Part shown: in pieces, positions 26,286-34,489 of the stretch | Layout of the letters: each line of letters opens with the position of its first letter | Position numbering within the stretch: position 1 is the first letter of the stretch | Assembly (NCBI RefSeq): GCF_947494755.1 | Contig: NZ_CANLVZ010000007.1 | Location: 1 to 64,000 of the forward strand | Origin: an uncultured Tateyamaria sp. | GTDB lineage: Bacteria; Pseudomonadota; Alphaproteobacteria; Rhodobacterales; Rhodobacteraceae | DNA length: 64,000 nucleotides | Direction of reading: 5' to 3' | Notes under the pieces: generated by a model | Seen by the model: the letters and a program-made list of their open reading frames with translations, nothing else | Told to the model about the DNA's origin: nothing | Databases searched by the model: none | Program-made: the position numbers and the translations under genes

Positions 26286-26310
26286 TCTCGCAAGAGAACG
26301 GAGCACGCAT

Positions 26311-26667
26311 ATGTCCTACCACTCGTATCAGCCCGGCCTTTTCGACCCTGCCCAGGGGGCGCTGCCCATCGGTGCGCCCGACACAGCGCCCGCGACGGAA
26401 AAGCAGATCGCGTTCGCGCGCAGCCTCGCGGCCAAGACGGGGGTCAAACTGCCCGCTCACCTGCTGCGGGACAAGGCGGGTCTGTCGGCGTGGATTGATC
26501 AAACAAAAGCGGCCGTGCCCGCCTCGCGGTTCTCCAACTATCCAAGCGCGAAGCAGGTGCAATTTGCCGAACGGATTGCCCGTCTGAAACGCCGGGACAT
26601 TCCGGCGGAGTGTTTCAAGGACAAGGTGATGATGTCGCGCTGGATCGACGGGAACAAACCCCGCTAA
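26311..26667 (+). CDS. Small basic protein with two copies of a KQ..FA..LA module, probably SOS/CtrA controlled
   Basis: A 118-residue soluble protein. Two similar segments can be aligned by eye: TEKQIAFARSLAAKTGVKLP...LSAWID (about residues 28-65) and SAKQVQFAERIARLKRRDIP...MSRWID (about 77-113). Similar short modules occur in phage, plasmid and topoisomerase-type DNA-handling proteins, so DNA binding is a reasonable guess, not proof. Start ATG 26311 follows GGAGC and leaves out an in-frame extension lying in the promoter. The promoter carries an exact CtrA box and an exact LexA box. I do not recognise a named family. Confidence 0.75.
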   Translation: MSYHSYQPGLFDPAQGALPIGAPDTAPATEKQIAFARSLAAKTGVKLPAHLLRDKAGLSAWIDQTKAAVPASRFSNYPSAKQVQFAERIARLKRRDIPAECFKDKVMMSRWIDGNKPR

Positions 26668-26720
26668 GGTGCGGCGGTTTGCCCCCTGTGGATGGGGCCG
26701 CGCACCGCTATCTTTCGAAC

Positions 26721-27113
26721 ATGATCGATGAAACCCGCGTTCTTTACAATGCCGACTGCCCTGTGTGCAGCTTCGAGATTGATCACTATGCCAAGTATAG
26801 TGACGAAACCGGGCTGCCCATCACATTCGAGGATCTCAACACCGAGGATACCGCCGCCTGGGGCATGACATCGGACGAAGCTGCGCGACGGCTCTATGTG
26901 CGCAAAGGCGGACAGACCTATTCCGGTATCCCGGCCTTCATCGTGCTGTGGCAGGACATGCCGCGATATCGCTGGCTGGCCCGGCTCGTGTCGCTCCCGG
27001 GCTTTCACTGGGCCGCCTCAAAACTCTACGACGACGTGGCCGCGCCGCTGATTTATCGCTGGCATCTGCGCCGGCAGGCTCGCGCGACGTCACCTGCACC
27101 CTCGCGCAATTGA
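26721..27113 (+). CDS. DCC-family (DUF393) thiol-disulfide protein
   Basis: A 130-residue protein of the DUF393/DCC family, predicted thiol-disulfide oxidoreductases. The N-terminal LYNADCPVCSFEI holds the DCPxC redox motif (residues about 11-15). The central RLYVRKGGQTYSGIPAFIVLW and C-terminal YRWLARLVSLPG are family blocks. Start ATG 26721 was chosen over in-frame extension into the preceding gap. It lies 53 bp after the small two-module gene. Function not established; possible membrane-associated redox partner. Confidence 0.82.
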   Translation: MIDETRVLYNADCPVCSFEIDHYAKYSDETGLPITFEDLNTEDTAAWGMTSDEAARRLYVRKGGQTYSGIPAFIVLWQDMPRYRWLARLVSLPGFHWAASKLYDDVAAPLIYRWHLRRQARATSPAPSRN

Positions 27114-27152
27114 GACTGGACGCGACGGGCATGCCCCGGCACGTTCAAGATC

Positions 27153-27785
27153 ATGGCCTATCCCTATTCCACGCCTGAAACGCTGGCGGATGCTGGCGTG
27201 CATCTGATCAGCCTTGTGGCTGCCACTGGCGCGGGTGTGCTGCTGATCCTTTATGTCAGCCAGACCCATGGCGCACCGCAGATCGCGGCCACCAGCATCT
27301 ACGCGACGTTCCTGATTTTTTCGTTGCTGGCCTCGACCGCCTATCACCTTCTGCCGTGGGATCGCAGCCGCCCGATCTTTCACCGGATTGATCACGCGGC
27401 AATTTACCTCAAGATCGCAGGAACTTACACGCCGCTGGTGGTTCTGATCGGGTCGGCCTTTGCCTATGCGGTGCTGGCCGGGGTCTGGTTGGTGGCACTG
27501 TTCGGGGCGCTGGCCAAGCTCAGCTTTTGGGCGACGGACGCGCGCGGCTCGCTGGCCTTGTATCTCGCAATGGGCTGGGCAAGCGTGCTGCTGATTTGGC
27601 CGATGTGGCAGGCGCTGCCTGCATCCGCCGTCGCGTTGATCGCAGCGGGCGGGCTGCTTTACACCATGGGAACCGTATTTTTCGCGCGCGACAGTCTGCG
27701 CTTTCAGAACGCGATCTGGCATAGTTTCGTGCTGGCGGCGTCGGCCTGTTTTTTCGGCGCGGTGTCTTTGGGGGTGTCAGCCTAG
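27153..27785 (+). CDS. Hemolysin III/PAQR-family membrane protein
   Basis: A 210-residue seven-helix membrane protein of the hemolysin III (YqfA/PAQR) family. The conserved metal/catalytic residues are visible: Ser and His in LLASTAYHLLP (about residue 58), Asp and His in RIDHAAIY (about 77) and the late His in AIWHSF (about 190). Animal PAQR receptors have ceramidase-like activity; the role of bacterial members is unclear. The last 9 bp overlap the convergent DUF6455 gene. Confidence 0.88.
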   Translation: MAYPYSTPETLADAGVHLISLVAATGAGVLLILYVSQTHGAPQIAATSIYATFLIFSLLASTAYHLLPWDRSRPIFHRIDHAAIYLKIAGTYTPLVVLIGSAFAYAVLAGVWLVALFGALAKLSFWATDARGSLALYLAMGWASVLLIWPMWQALPASAVALIAAGGLLYTMGTVFFARDSLRFQNAIWHSFVLAASACFFGAVSLGVSA

Positions 27786-28037
27786 GCGTTTGGCGATGTC
27801 GGTCAAAGCGTGCGCATTTCGACGGTAATGCGGTGCGGCGGACATAGCGTCGACTTGGGCACCCAGCCACTTTTCGCACATTTCGGTCTGGGTGCATCCC
27901 GCGCAGCCCAGCACCAAACAGAGCAAATCAGATGGGTCACCTGCACCGCGCCGTGTCGCCTCTTCGAGGTCGAGCCCGCGCGCAGTGGTCATATGATCGA
28001 CAAGGGCAGCGTGGCGTCTCAGCAAGAGCGCGGTCAT
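27777..28037 (-). CDS. DUF6455-like small Cys-containing protein
   Basis: An 86-residue soluble protein with two short Cys clusters, LCLVLGCAGCTQTEMC (about residues 38-53), resembling the small DUF6455 proteins frequent in Rhodobacteraceae. Start 28037 is well supported by AAGGAG six bases upstream; in-frame extensions to 28193 lack such a site. The Cys pattern suggests metal or cluster binding, but function is unknown. It overlaps the convergent hemolysin III gene at its end. Confidence 0.7.
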   Translation of the reverse strand: MTALLLRRHAALVDHMTTARGLDLEEATRRGAGDPSDLLCLVLGCAGCTQTEMCEKWLGAQVDAMSAAPHYRRNAHALTDIAKRLG

Positions 28038-28111
28038 CAGATTCTCCTTGTGCGGTTGCATCGGTATGACCCGACAGTCACGCACCTCCAGCACCCTCGC
28101 CTTGACGCTGA

Positions 28112-28462
28112 TCAAATCGCGTCCAGATAGGCGCGCACGCAGGTTTGCACATGTCGAAACCGATCCCCGCCCAGATGTTTGCCCCCATACCACCGGGTGA
28201 CCACGATCAGATGATCCTGCACAGCGTCCCGCTCGAGCATCCGCAAGATGACCATGCCCGCACCGCTTTCGCCGTCATCCCCCTTGACAGGTCCGCCATC
28301 GCGCAACCACGCGCCCCAACTGTTGTGGGTCGCCTTCGCATAGGCGCGGTCAGCCTTGAGCATCTTGAGGGCCGCATCAATCCCGAGGCGGTCGGTCACA
28401 GCACATCCCGAGACCGCATATTTCGACCCTTTGTCTGTCAATATGTAGCCAAGCTGCTTCAA
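28112..28462 (-). CDS. IMPACT/YigZ-family protein, N-terminal domain only
   Basis: A 116-residue member of the UPF0029/IMPACT family, with the core motifs KATHNSWGAWL, DDGESGAG and VVTRWYGGKHLGGDRF. Typical YigZ proteins are about 200 residues with a second, ferredoxin-like domain. Here only the first domain is present and it ends cleanly, as in other short family members. Family role is unclear, with suggested links to translation control. It lies upstream of the DUF6455 gene on the same strand. Confidence 0.85.
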   Translation of the reverse strand: MKQLGYILTDKGSKYAVSGCAVTDRLGIDAALKMLKADRAYAKATHNSWGAWLRDGGPVKGDDGESGAGMVILRMLERDAVQDHLIVVTRWYGGKHLGGDRFRHVQTCVRAYLDAI

Positions 28463-28554
28463 GGTCGGGAATCCCCCACCCGACAGCTACGAACTGGCGT
28501 GATAGGGAAAGGGTATTGAGATTTAAGACCGCAATTTCGCATCGGATTTTTCCA

Positions 28555-28830
28555 ATGAACATTTTTACAACCGTGCCGCCGCATGTTTTTGAAGCTGTGG
28601 GAGTCGTGGGATTTGCACTTTATGTCATTAACTACGGTTTCCTGACCTTCCACTGGCTGAGCAGTCACAGTCGGATGTATTTTGCGATCAACATCATCGC
28701 CGCACTCTGTGTGCTGATCGGGCTGGTCGTCAGCTTCAATCTGGCATCGGCGCTGATCCAGATTTTCTGGGTCGTGATGTCGATCGTGGGGCTGATGCTG
28801 CGATTGCGGCACAGCCCCACGACGTTTTAA
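28555..28830 (+). CDS. CBU_0592-like small membrane protein
   Basis: A 91-residue membrane protein with three predicted helices and the motif GVVGFALYVINYGFLT near the start, matching the CBU_0592 small membrane protein group. Function unknown. Start ATG 28555 precedes the first helix; a longer in-frame start at 28516 lacks a ribosome-binding site. Its stop codon overlaps the last bases of the convergent M48 gene by 4 bp. Confidence 0.72.
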   Translation: MNIFTTVPPHVFEAVGVVGFALYVINYGFLTFHWLSSHSRMYFAINIIAALCVLIGLVVSFNLASALIQIFWVVMSIVGLMLRLRHSPTTF

Positions 28831-29543
28831 AGGCCCGCCGCGGTGCGCCGCACCGTCTCGATCCGTTGAGCATTGGGCGGGTGCGTACCGAGGAACCGGT
28901 CGCCAGGATCAGGAATGCGGTTAAAGAACTGCGCGCCTGCGATCGGATCATACCCGGCGCGGGCTGTGATGACAGTGCCGAGGGCGTCGGCCTCAAGCTC
29001 GAAATCCTTGGAGTAGCTGCGCGCGCCCACCTGCGCACCAATACGTTGAGCTGATTCCACAGCCCCCTGATCGCCACCGGTCAGCGTCGCAAGCCCTGCA
29101 AAGATCACAGCACCCGCAGCGGCGTTCTGTTTTTGGCGCGCGATGTGCCCTTGGACATGGTGCGCTGCCTCGTGCCCCAGAACAAAGGCAATCTCATCAG
29201 CATTGCGCGCCTCGTTCAACAGCGCGAGGGTGAACACGATGATAGGACGATTGTTCTCGTCCAGCGTCTGAAAGGCGTTGGGCGGCTGGTTTGGCCGATC
29301 ATCGACCAGAATGCGAAAATCACAGCTCACGTTGCTGGTGCGGCGGCGGCATTCGCGCTCGGCCACAGGTTCGACCCGCGTCACGACGGTCGAAAATGCG
29401 CGCGCAGTCTGATTGCCGGTGCGCAACTCATCCGGCACATTCTGCACCTGCAACGGAGGGCTGGAAGGTGCCGACGAGGTCGTAACCTCATCACAGGCAG
29501 CGGCAAAGATCAGCAGCGTCAGAGCGGCCATCAAACGGATCAT
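28827..29543 (-). CDS. M48-family metallopeptidase lipoprotein
   Basis: A 238-residue zinc metallopeptidase of the M48 family. The N-terminus ends in the lipobox FAAAC (Cys about residue 17), so it is probably a lipoprotein facing the periplasm. The zinc motif HEAAHH (about residue 124) is followed by the third ligand Glu in FELEADALG. BepA/LoiP-type members of this family take part in outer-membrane protein quality control. Monocistronic and convergent with the small membrane protein gene. Confidence 0.9.
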   Translation of the reverse strand: MIRLMAALTLLIFAAACDEVTTSSAPSSPPLQVQNVPDELRTGNQTARAFSTVVTRVEPVAERECRRRTSNVSCDFRILVDDRPNQPPNAFQTLDENNRPIIVFTLALLNEARNADEIAFVLGHEAAHHVQGHIARQKQNAAAGAVIFAGLATLTGGDQGAVESAQRIGAQVGARSYSKDFELEADALGTVITARAGYDPIAGAQFFNRIPDPGDRFLGTHPPNAQRIETVRRTAAGL

Positions 29544-29663
29544 GGGCGGTTCCTTATCACTTACAAGAGTAACTAACTTACCACGGACATAATCTGCTGC
29601 CAGCCCCGATCAAGAATTTATGGCCCTCTTTGCAACGCTTAGCCGATGTCCTAGCGTGGTCAC

Positions 29664-29906
29664 ATGTTTACGATTGAACATGAGTTTGACGCCACTGTGA
29701 TCACCTTGGTCGATGAGGGAGCCGCCCCTTTGCAGGAAGATGTGGTGGTCAACAGCTTTGCCGAAGTGATCACCGTCGAGCAATTCGACCCGCGCACGGA
29801 CAGCATGGTCAAGATTACACTGTCGCCTGAACAGGTGCGTGATCTGGCCGCCGCGCTGGACCTGCCTGAAGGGGTCTATCAGCTCGCGCCGGAGTCCGAC
29901 CGCTGA
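29664..29906 (+). CDS. Small conserved-type protein of unknown function
   Basis: An 80-residue acidic soluble protein (TIEHEFDATVITLVDEG at the start, LSPEQVRDLAAALDLPEG near the end). No signal peptide, membrane segment or Cys. The C-terminal half reads as a beta strand plus helix. I do not recognise the family. It has a protein-like composition, stands 60 bp before the aminotransferase gene on the same strand, and codon use is like its neighbours. Confidence 0.6.
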   Translation: MFTIEHEFDATVITLVDEGAAPLQEDVVVNSFAEVITVEQFDPRTDSMVKITLSPEQVRDLAAALDLPEGVYQLAPESDR

Positions 29907-29965
29907 AAGGTCTGGACCTATGACCTGTCTCTGATAGCGTGGCGCTGTTCAAAGGAGGACAGCGC

Positions 29966-30829
29966 ATGGCCATCGGTTCAAAGATCCGCACGTTTTACAA
30001 TGGGACCTGGCATGACGAGGATGTCGCGATCATGCGCGCCGCAGACCATGGATCGTGGGTGGGCAGCACGGTATTCGACGGTGCCCGCTTTTTTGACGGG
30101 CGCACCCCCGATCTGGAGGCACATTGCGCCCGCGTGAACCGCTCGGCCGAGGCCTTGATGATCACACCAACCATGGTCCCCGAAGACATCGTGGCGGCGG
30201 TGCACGAAGGGCTTTCGGCGTTCACGCGCGACGATGCGGTCTATATCCGTCCGATGTATTGGGCGATTGATGGGGACGCCTCGGGCATTGTGCCTCAACC
30301 GGATTCGACCGGCTTTGCGATCTGTCTTGAGGCGGTGCCGATGGCCGATCAGGGCGCATCGACAACACTGGGACGCACGCAATTCCGCCGCCCTGTGCTG
30401 GAAGACAACGTCGTGAACGCCAAGGCGGGCTGCCTTTATCCCAACAACGCGCGGATGCTGGCCGAGGTGCGCAAACGCGGCTTTGGCAACGCACTTGTGG
30501 CGGATGCGATGGGCAATGTCGCCGAAAGCGCAACCGCCAACGTCTTCATGATCAAGGATGGCGAGGCGTTTACCCCCATTCCGAACGGCACGTTCCTGGC
30601 CGGAATCACCCGCGCGCGTCACATGTCCAACATGCGCGCGGATGGGATGAAGGTGCATGAAACGGTGCTGTCATTCGCTGACTTTGCCGATGCGGACGAG
30701 GTGTTCTTGTCAGGTAACATGATGAAAGTCACGCCGGTGACTGGGTTTGAGGACACGTCCTATCAGATCGGACCAATCACGCGCCGGGTGCGCGAGATGT
30801 ATTGGGACTGGGCAGCAAGCAGCACGTAA
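29966..30829 (+). CDS. Branched-chain amino-acid aminotransferase (class IV)
   Basis: A 287-residue fold-type IV PLP aminotransferase, cytoplasmic, probably interconverting branched-chain amino acids and keto acids. Family blocks: ADHGSWVGSTVFDGARFF, YIRPMYWA, the PLP Lys in VNAKAGCLYPNN (about residue 153), and NVAESATANVFM. Start ATG 29966 follows a strong AAAGGAGG. The substrate could also be another small amino acid, as several Rhodobacteraceae carry multiple paralogues. Genes on either side are unrelated. Confidence 0.88.
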   Translation: MAIGSKIRTFYNGTWHDEDVAIMRAADHGSWVGSTVFDGARFFDGRTPDLEAHCARVNRSAEALMITPTMVPEDIVAAVHEGLSAFTRDDAVYIRPMYWAIDGDASGIVPQPDSTGFAICLEAVPMADQGASTTLGRTQFRRPVLEDNVVNAKAGCLYPNNARMLAEVRKRGFGNALVADAMGNVAESATANVFMIKDGEAFTPIPNGTFLAGITRARHMSNMRADGMKVHETVLSFADFADADEVFLSGNMMKVTPVTGFEDTSYQIGPITRRVREMYWDWAASST

Positions 30830-31183
30830 ACGATGCTCAATATCTCTCATGAGCCACCAGAGGCCGGTGAACGGCGGTTGTGTAGGATCATTCGGGAGGC
30901 GCAGATGGTGGTCAACGACACGCCCCGACGCCTTCGAAGAATTAGACCTTGGCACGTTCGAGGCAAGGGCGCGCGACGACGCGCTTTGGCACCGGCGTCC
31001 TTGTCATGTGCGGCCAGGACAGTAGCGCGGGCGGCATTTTCGGTTATTGGGGCTGCCCTTGGCAGGTGCGCGATGCGATCTGGTTGTAGATGCGCGCTGG
31101 CGGCTGGCACATCTGCAAACTGACGTTGCGCGACCACGGGCCTTGGGTCATTGTGCAGATCGCACCACCCCTCGGAGGCCAAG
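30830..31183 (+). other. 354-bp gap without a convincing gene; possible gene remnant
   Basis: No intact gene is convincing here. One frame around 30910-31000 reads RPDAFEELDLGTFEARARDDALW, cut to DAFEELDLGTFEARARDD as the core, which recalls the R-E-L-D-F-G-x-W-E-G block of histidine phosphatases. A second frame further on reads GGIFGYWGCPWQVRDAIWL before a stop. This may be a decayed gene or chance. GGAGG at 31174 belongs to the UspA gene downstream. Confidence 0.3.
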
Positions 31184-31639
31184 ATGCGTAAATTTCTAGT
31201 CGTTCTGGACGACAGCCGCGAGTGTCTGAACGCGATGCGGTTCGCGGCGATGCGCGCCGCGCATACGGGCGGCGGTGTCGCGATTTTGTCGGTGATCCCC
31301 CCGGATGAGTTCAATCACTGGATCGGGGTCGGTGCCGTGATGCGCGAAGAAGCCCGAGAACGCATCCACGCCCATTTCGAAGTCTTTGCAAAATGGATGC
31401 GCGACAAGCAGGGCATCGACCCCGAACTGGTCATCCGCGAAGGCCAGCCTGTCGACGAAATCATGTCTCAGATCCATGATGATCGCGAAATCGGCGTGCT
31501 GGTCCTGGGGGCCGGAACCGACAAGAAGGGACCCGGACCGCTCGTCACTCAACTGACCCGCAATGCCGGCAACCTGCCGATCCCCATCACGATCGTACCC
31601 GGTGATCTGAGCAAGGAAAGGCTCGAAGCGATCACCTGA
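31184..31639 (+). CDS. Universal stress protein (UspA family)
   Basis: A 151-residue single-domain universal stress protein. The N-terminal KFLVVLDDSRECLNAMRFA and the late VLVLGAGTDKKGPGPLV segment match the nucleotide-binding fold, although the G-2x-G-9x-G(S/T) signature is partly altered. Start ATG 31184 follows GGAGG. It ends 6 bp before the convergent RTX gene; GGCCTAGGCC (31643-31652) lies at the junction. Confidence 0.88.
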   Translation: MRKFLVVLDDSRECLNAMRFAAMRAAHTGGGVAILSVIPPDEFNHWIGVGAVMREEARERIHAHFEVFAKWMRDKQGIDPELVIREGQPVDEIMSQIHDDREIGVLVLGAGTDKKGPGPLVTQLTRNAGNLPIPITIVPGDLSKERLEAIT

Positions 31640-31645
31640 GCCGGC

Positions 31646-33742
31646 CTAGGCCACCGCATCAAGCGCCCGCAGCGTGTCGGGCAGCGTGCAAAAGCGCGCA
31701 ACTGGATGCACCGTCGGGCCGTAGGCCTGCACAACGCCATGCCTGCCAAGATCAGGCAGCAGCCGGCAAAGCGCTTGCATATTCTCCGTTCCGACTGACA
31801 TCAGCCCCCACGCGCCCGGATAAAAACTTTCGCTGGCGAGGCCATCGGTCATGATCAGGTCGTGGCTGTCGAGCAGAAGGTGGACATAGGTGACCGACTG
31901 CACCCCGCTGGCCTTGCGCACCTGCCCCCCGTGCAGACGCGCCAGATGACCGGCGCGCACCAGGACGCAGGACCCGGCTTCGTCCCGATGGCCGAGCGCA
32001 AGGGCGTGTTGCGAGGACACCCGGATATCAACGGTGTTGCCAAAGGCCCCGGCTGCAATATGGACAGGGCGCAGCATCGGATTGGCGTTCAGCGCGCGGG
32101 CGTCCAGATGGCGTTGGCCGACCCATCGCACCTCGCGCAGCCCATTGTCGCGCGTCTGCACGAGATCGCCGACGCGCAGAGTTTCCACAGGCACCCGCCC
32201 CCACGCAGTCTGCACAAATGTACCCCCGGTAAAGCAGGGGATGCCCGCCGCGTTCAACTGTTCGGTCGAGGACATTTGCGCGGCACTGACGCCTTGGAGC
32301 GTGATGGTTTCTCCTTCGGGAAATGTCAGAACAGCGTTGCCGCTGCCATCTTCGGACACGATGACATCCTGCGCCCGCACCGACTTGCCATCGAGCGTGC
32401 GCAGCTCCGAGACATCGAGTTGATCGTTGTAAATCCCATCCGCGTCCGCATCGCCGGTGTCGAAATCCGTGACAAAGGTGTGCCCGTCCTGGCTTTGGAC
32501 AAAGGTGTCGTCACCCGCGCCACCCGTAGCCGTATCGCTGCCTGACCCGGTCTCGATGCGGTCATTGCCGTCGCCGCCGTCCAGTTGGTCGTTTCCAGCA
32601 CCGCCGCGCAGGGTGTCGTCACCCGCCCCGCCATCAATCAGGTCATCGCCGTCGCCACCGGACAGGCTGTCATTTTCTGCACCCCCGTAAATTGCGTCGT
32701 TGCCTGCGCCACCATCAACGGTGTCATTGCCCGCGCCGCCGAATATGAGGTCGTTGTCATCGCCCCCCGAAACGAAGTCGTTGCCATCCTCGCCATAGAT
32801 CGTGTCGTTGCCGATGCCCCCATCCAGCGTATCATCACCCGCGCCGCCGCGCATCGAGTCCTCGCCCGACCCGCCCGACACGTCGTCATTGCCGTGATCA
32901 CCATGCAGGGTGTCGCTGCCGCCTCCCCCCACAAGCGTGTCGTCATCCGCCCCGCCATAGACCGCATCGGCACCTTCACCGCCGCTGGCATAGTCACGGC
33001 CCTCGCCTGCAAAGATCGTGTCGTCGCCATCCTGGCCCAGAATCGTGTCGTTGCCGGACTGGCCGTGCAACTCGTCGTTGCCTATGCCGCCCTCAATGTA
33101 GTCGTCACCATTGCCGCCCCGGACGGTATCGTCGCCCGCCCCTGCATAGATGGTGTCGTTGCCCTCTCCGCCGGACACGGAGTCATTGCCATCCCCGGTG
33201 CTGACGTAATCGGCCCCATCTCGGGCGTCGACTGTGTCGTTGCCCGCCCCCGTAACAAAGTTGTCCTGATAACTGCTGCCTGTATAGTTATTGGCATCAT
33301 CCGGGTCGTCCGTGGGTGCCACCAGAGAATCATAGCGGGGTGCATTATCTGCCGTGACATTGTTTGGGCCTGAATAGGTCCATGCCTTGCCGGGCGTGAT
33401 CACTCCGTCCGCAACCCATCCCGAATGGGCCCCGGCGCTTTCGACCTTGTAAAGCGTGACGGTGTTGCCCTGCCCGTCCGTCAGCGTCCAGCTTTCCTCG
33501 AGATAAACCTGGCCTTCGGAAACCTGATTACCATTTGCATCGAATTTGCGGGCATACTGATCTTCGTCACCGACTTCGTCGTTGGCATCGTCCCCATTGA
33601 ACAGCACACCGCCATCCGATTCCTCGATCTCGTAGCGCAGCGTATCCTCGCTGGCGTCGAAATTTGGATCCAGGATCAGTTTGCCTTCGGGCGTGGTGAA
33701 AAAGGCGTTCTGGGCGTAGCCGACGACGGTGTAGTTGGCCAT
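31646..33742 (-). CDS. Secreted RTX calcium-binding protein with Hint domain
   Basis: A 698-residue acidic protein in three parts: an N-terminal region (about 1-155) starting MANYTVVGYAQ; more than twenty GGxGxDxxx RTX nonapeptides (about 160-420), which fold as Ca2+-bound beta-rolls; and a C-terminal Hint_2 domain starting at C503 (PCFTGGTFVQT, then VPVETLRVGDLVQT). There is no signal peptide; RTX proteins leave by type I secretion. The Hint domain resembles hedgehog/intein autoprocessing modules and a Cys-initiated cleavage is possible. No ABC/MFP secretion genes are adjacent. Confidence 0.92.
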   Translation of the reverse strand: MANYTVVGYAQNAFFTTPEGKLILDPNFDASEDTLRYEIEESDGGVLFNGDDANDEVGDEDQYARKFDANGNQVSEGQVYLEESWTLTDGQGNTVTLYKVESAGAHSGWVADGVITPGKAWTYSGPNNVTADNAPRYDSLVAPTDDPDDANNYTGSSYQDNFVTGAGNDTVDARDGADYVSTGDGNDSVSGGEGNDTIYAGAGDDTVRGGNGDDYIEGGIGNDELHGQSGNDTILGQDGDDTIFAGEGRDYASGGEGADAVYGGADDDTLVGGGGSDTLHGDHGNDDVSGGSGEDSMRGGAGDDTLDGGIGNDTIYGEDGNDFVSGGDDNDLIFGGAGNDTVDGGAGNDAIYGGAENDSLSGGDGDDLIDGGAGDDTLRGGAGNDQLDGGDGNDRIETGSGSDTATGGAGDDTFVQSQDGHTFVTDFDTGDADADGIYNDQLDVSELRTLDGKSVRAQDVIVSEDGSGNAVLTFPEGETITLQGVSAAQMSSTEQLNAAGIPCFTGGTFVQTAWGRVPVETLRVGDLVQTRDNGLREVRWVGQRHLDARALNANPMLRPVHIAAGAFGNTVDIRVSSQHALALGHRDEAGSCVLVRAGHLARLHGGQVRKASGVQSVTYVHLLLDSHDLIMTDGLASESFYPGAWGLMSVGTENMQALCRLLPDLGRHGVVQAYGPTVHPVARFCTLPDTLRALDAVA

Positions 33743-33864
33743 GGTTCTGGCTCTCTGCTGCTTTGGGTCCCACAGGCTCTAACCGCCAACCCCGAACGCC
33801 CAGTTAAAGGGACATTTTTAGCGAAACCCGGATCGTGACCGCATTCTTAGAACCATTCCAAACC

Positions 33865-33893
33865 TTGACAGACCTGCCCGTCATCCGCATATC
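33865..33893 (+). promoter_or_regulatory. nfuA promoter
   Basis: TTGACA at 33865-33870, a 17-bp spacer and CATATC at 33888-33893, placing the start about 20 bp before the AGGAGA ribosome-binding site of the nfuA-like gene. Confidence 0.5.
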
Positions 33894-33918
33894 CAAAGGT
33901 AACCCTCAGGAGATCCCG

Positions 33919-34482
33919 ATGTTCATCCAGACCGAATCCACGCCCAACCCTGCCACGCTGAAATTCCTGCCCGGCCAGACCGTCCTTGAAATGGGCACCG
34001 CAGATTTCCCGACCGCCGAGGCGGCTGCCAAATCGCCGCTGGCGCAGCGTGTGTTCGCGGTCGAGGGTGTGACGGGCGTGTTCTTTGGCGCGGATTTCGT
34101 CACTGTGACCAAGGTGGATGCCGTGGACTGGGATCACATCAAACCTGCCCTGCTTGGCGCGATCATGGAGCATTTCCAATCCGGTCAGCCAGTCATGGAT
34201 GACGGTCACGCCCCCGCATCGGGCCACGCCGAACATACCGGCGAAGACGGCGTTGTCGTCGGCCAGATCAAGGAACTGCTGGACAGCCGCGTGCGTCCGG
34301 CGGTCGCTCAGGATGGCGGCGACATCACCTTCCACGGCTTTGATCGCGGCGTCGTCTATCTGCACATGCAAGGGGCCTGCGCGGGCTGTCCGTCCTCGAC
34401 CCTGACCCTTAAGATGGGTATCGAGAACCTGCTGCGTCACTACATCCCCGAAGTGACAGAGGTGCGCCCTGTCGCCGTCTGA
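33919..34482 (+). CDS. NfuA-type Fe-S cluster carrier
   Basis: A 187-residue Fe-S carrier protein with an N-terminal Nfu_N domain (MFIQTESTPNPATLKFLPG) and a C-terminal NifU domain whose CAGC motif (about residue 157) binds a 4Fe-4S cluster for delivery to target enzymes. Start ATG 33919 has AGGAGA upstream. The following genes (GFA protein, tsaB, rimI) run in the same direction with minimal gaps, so they may share its promoter. Confidence 0.93.
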   Translation: MFIQTESTPNPATLKFLPGQTVLEMGTADFPTAEAAAKSPLAQRVFAVEGVTGVFFGADFVTVTKVDAVDWDHIKPALLGAIMEHFQSGQPVMDDGHAPASGHAEHTGEDGVVVGQIKELLDSRVRPAVAQDGGDITFHGFDRGVVYLHMQGACAGCPSSTLTLKMGIENLLRHYIPEVTEVRPVAV

Positions 34483-34489
34483 TCCTGGG

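Noticed and set aside
32500-33260. Regularly spaced repeated DNA that could suggest a repeat array or CRISPR
   Set aside because: The period and the translated GGxGxDxxx units show it is the coding RTX repeat; spacers are not unique sequences between identical repeats.
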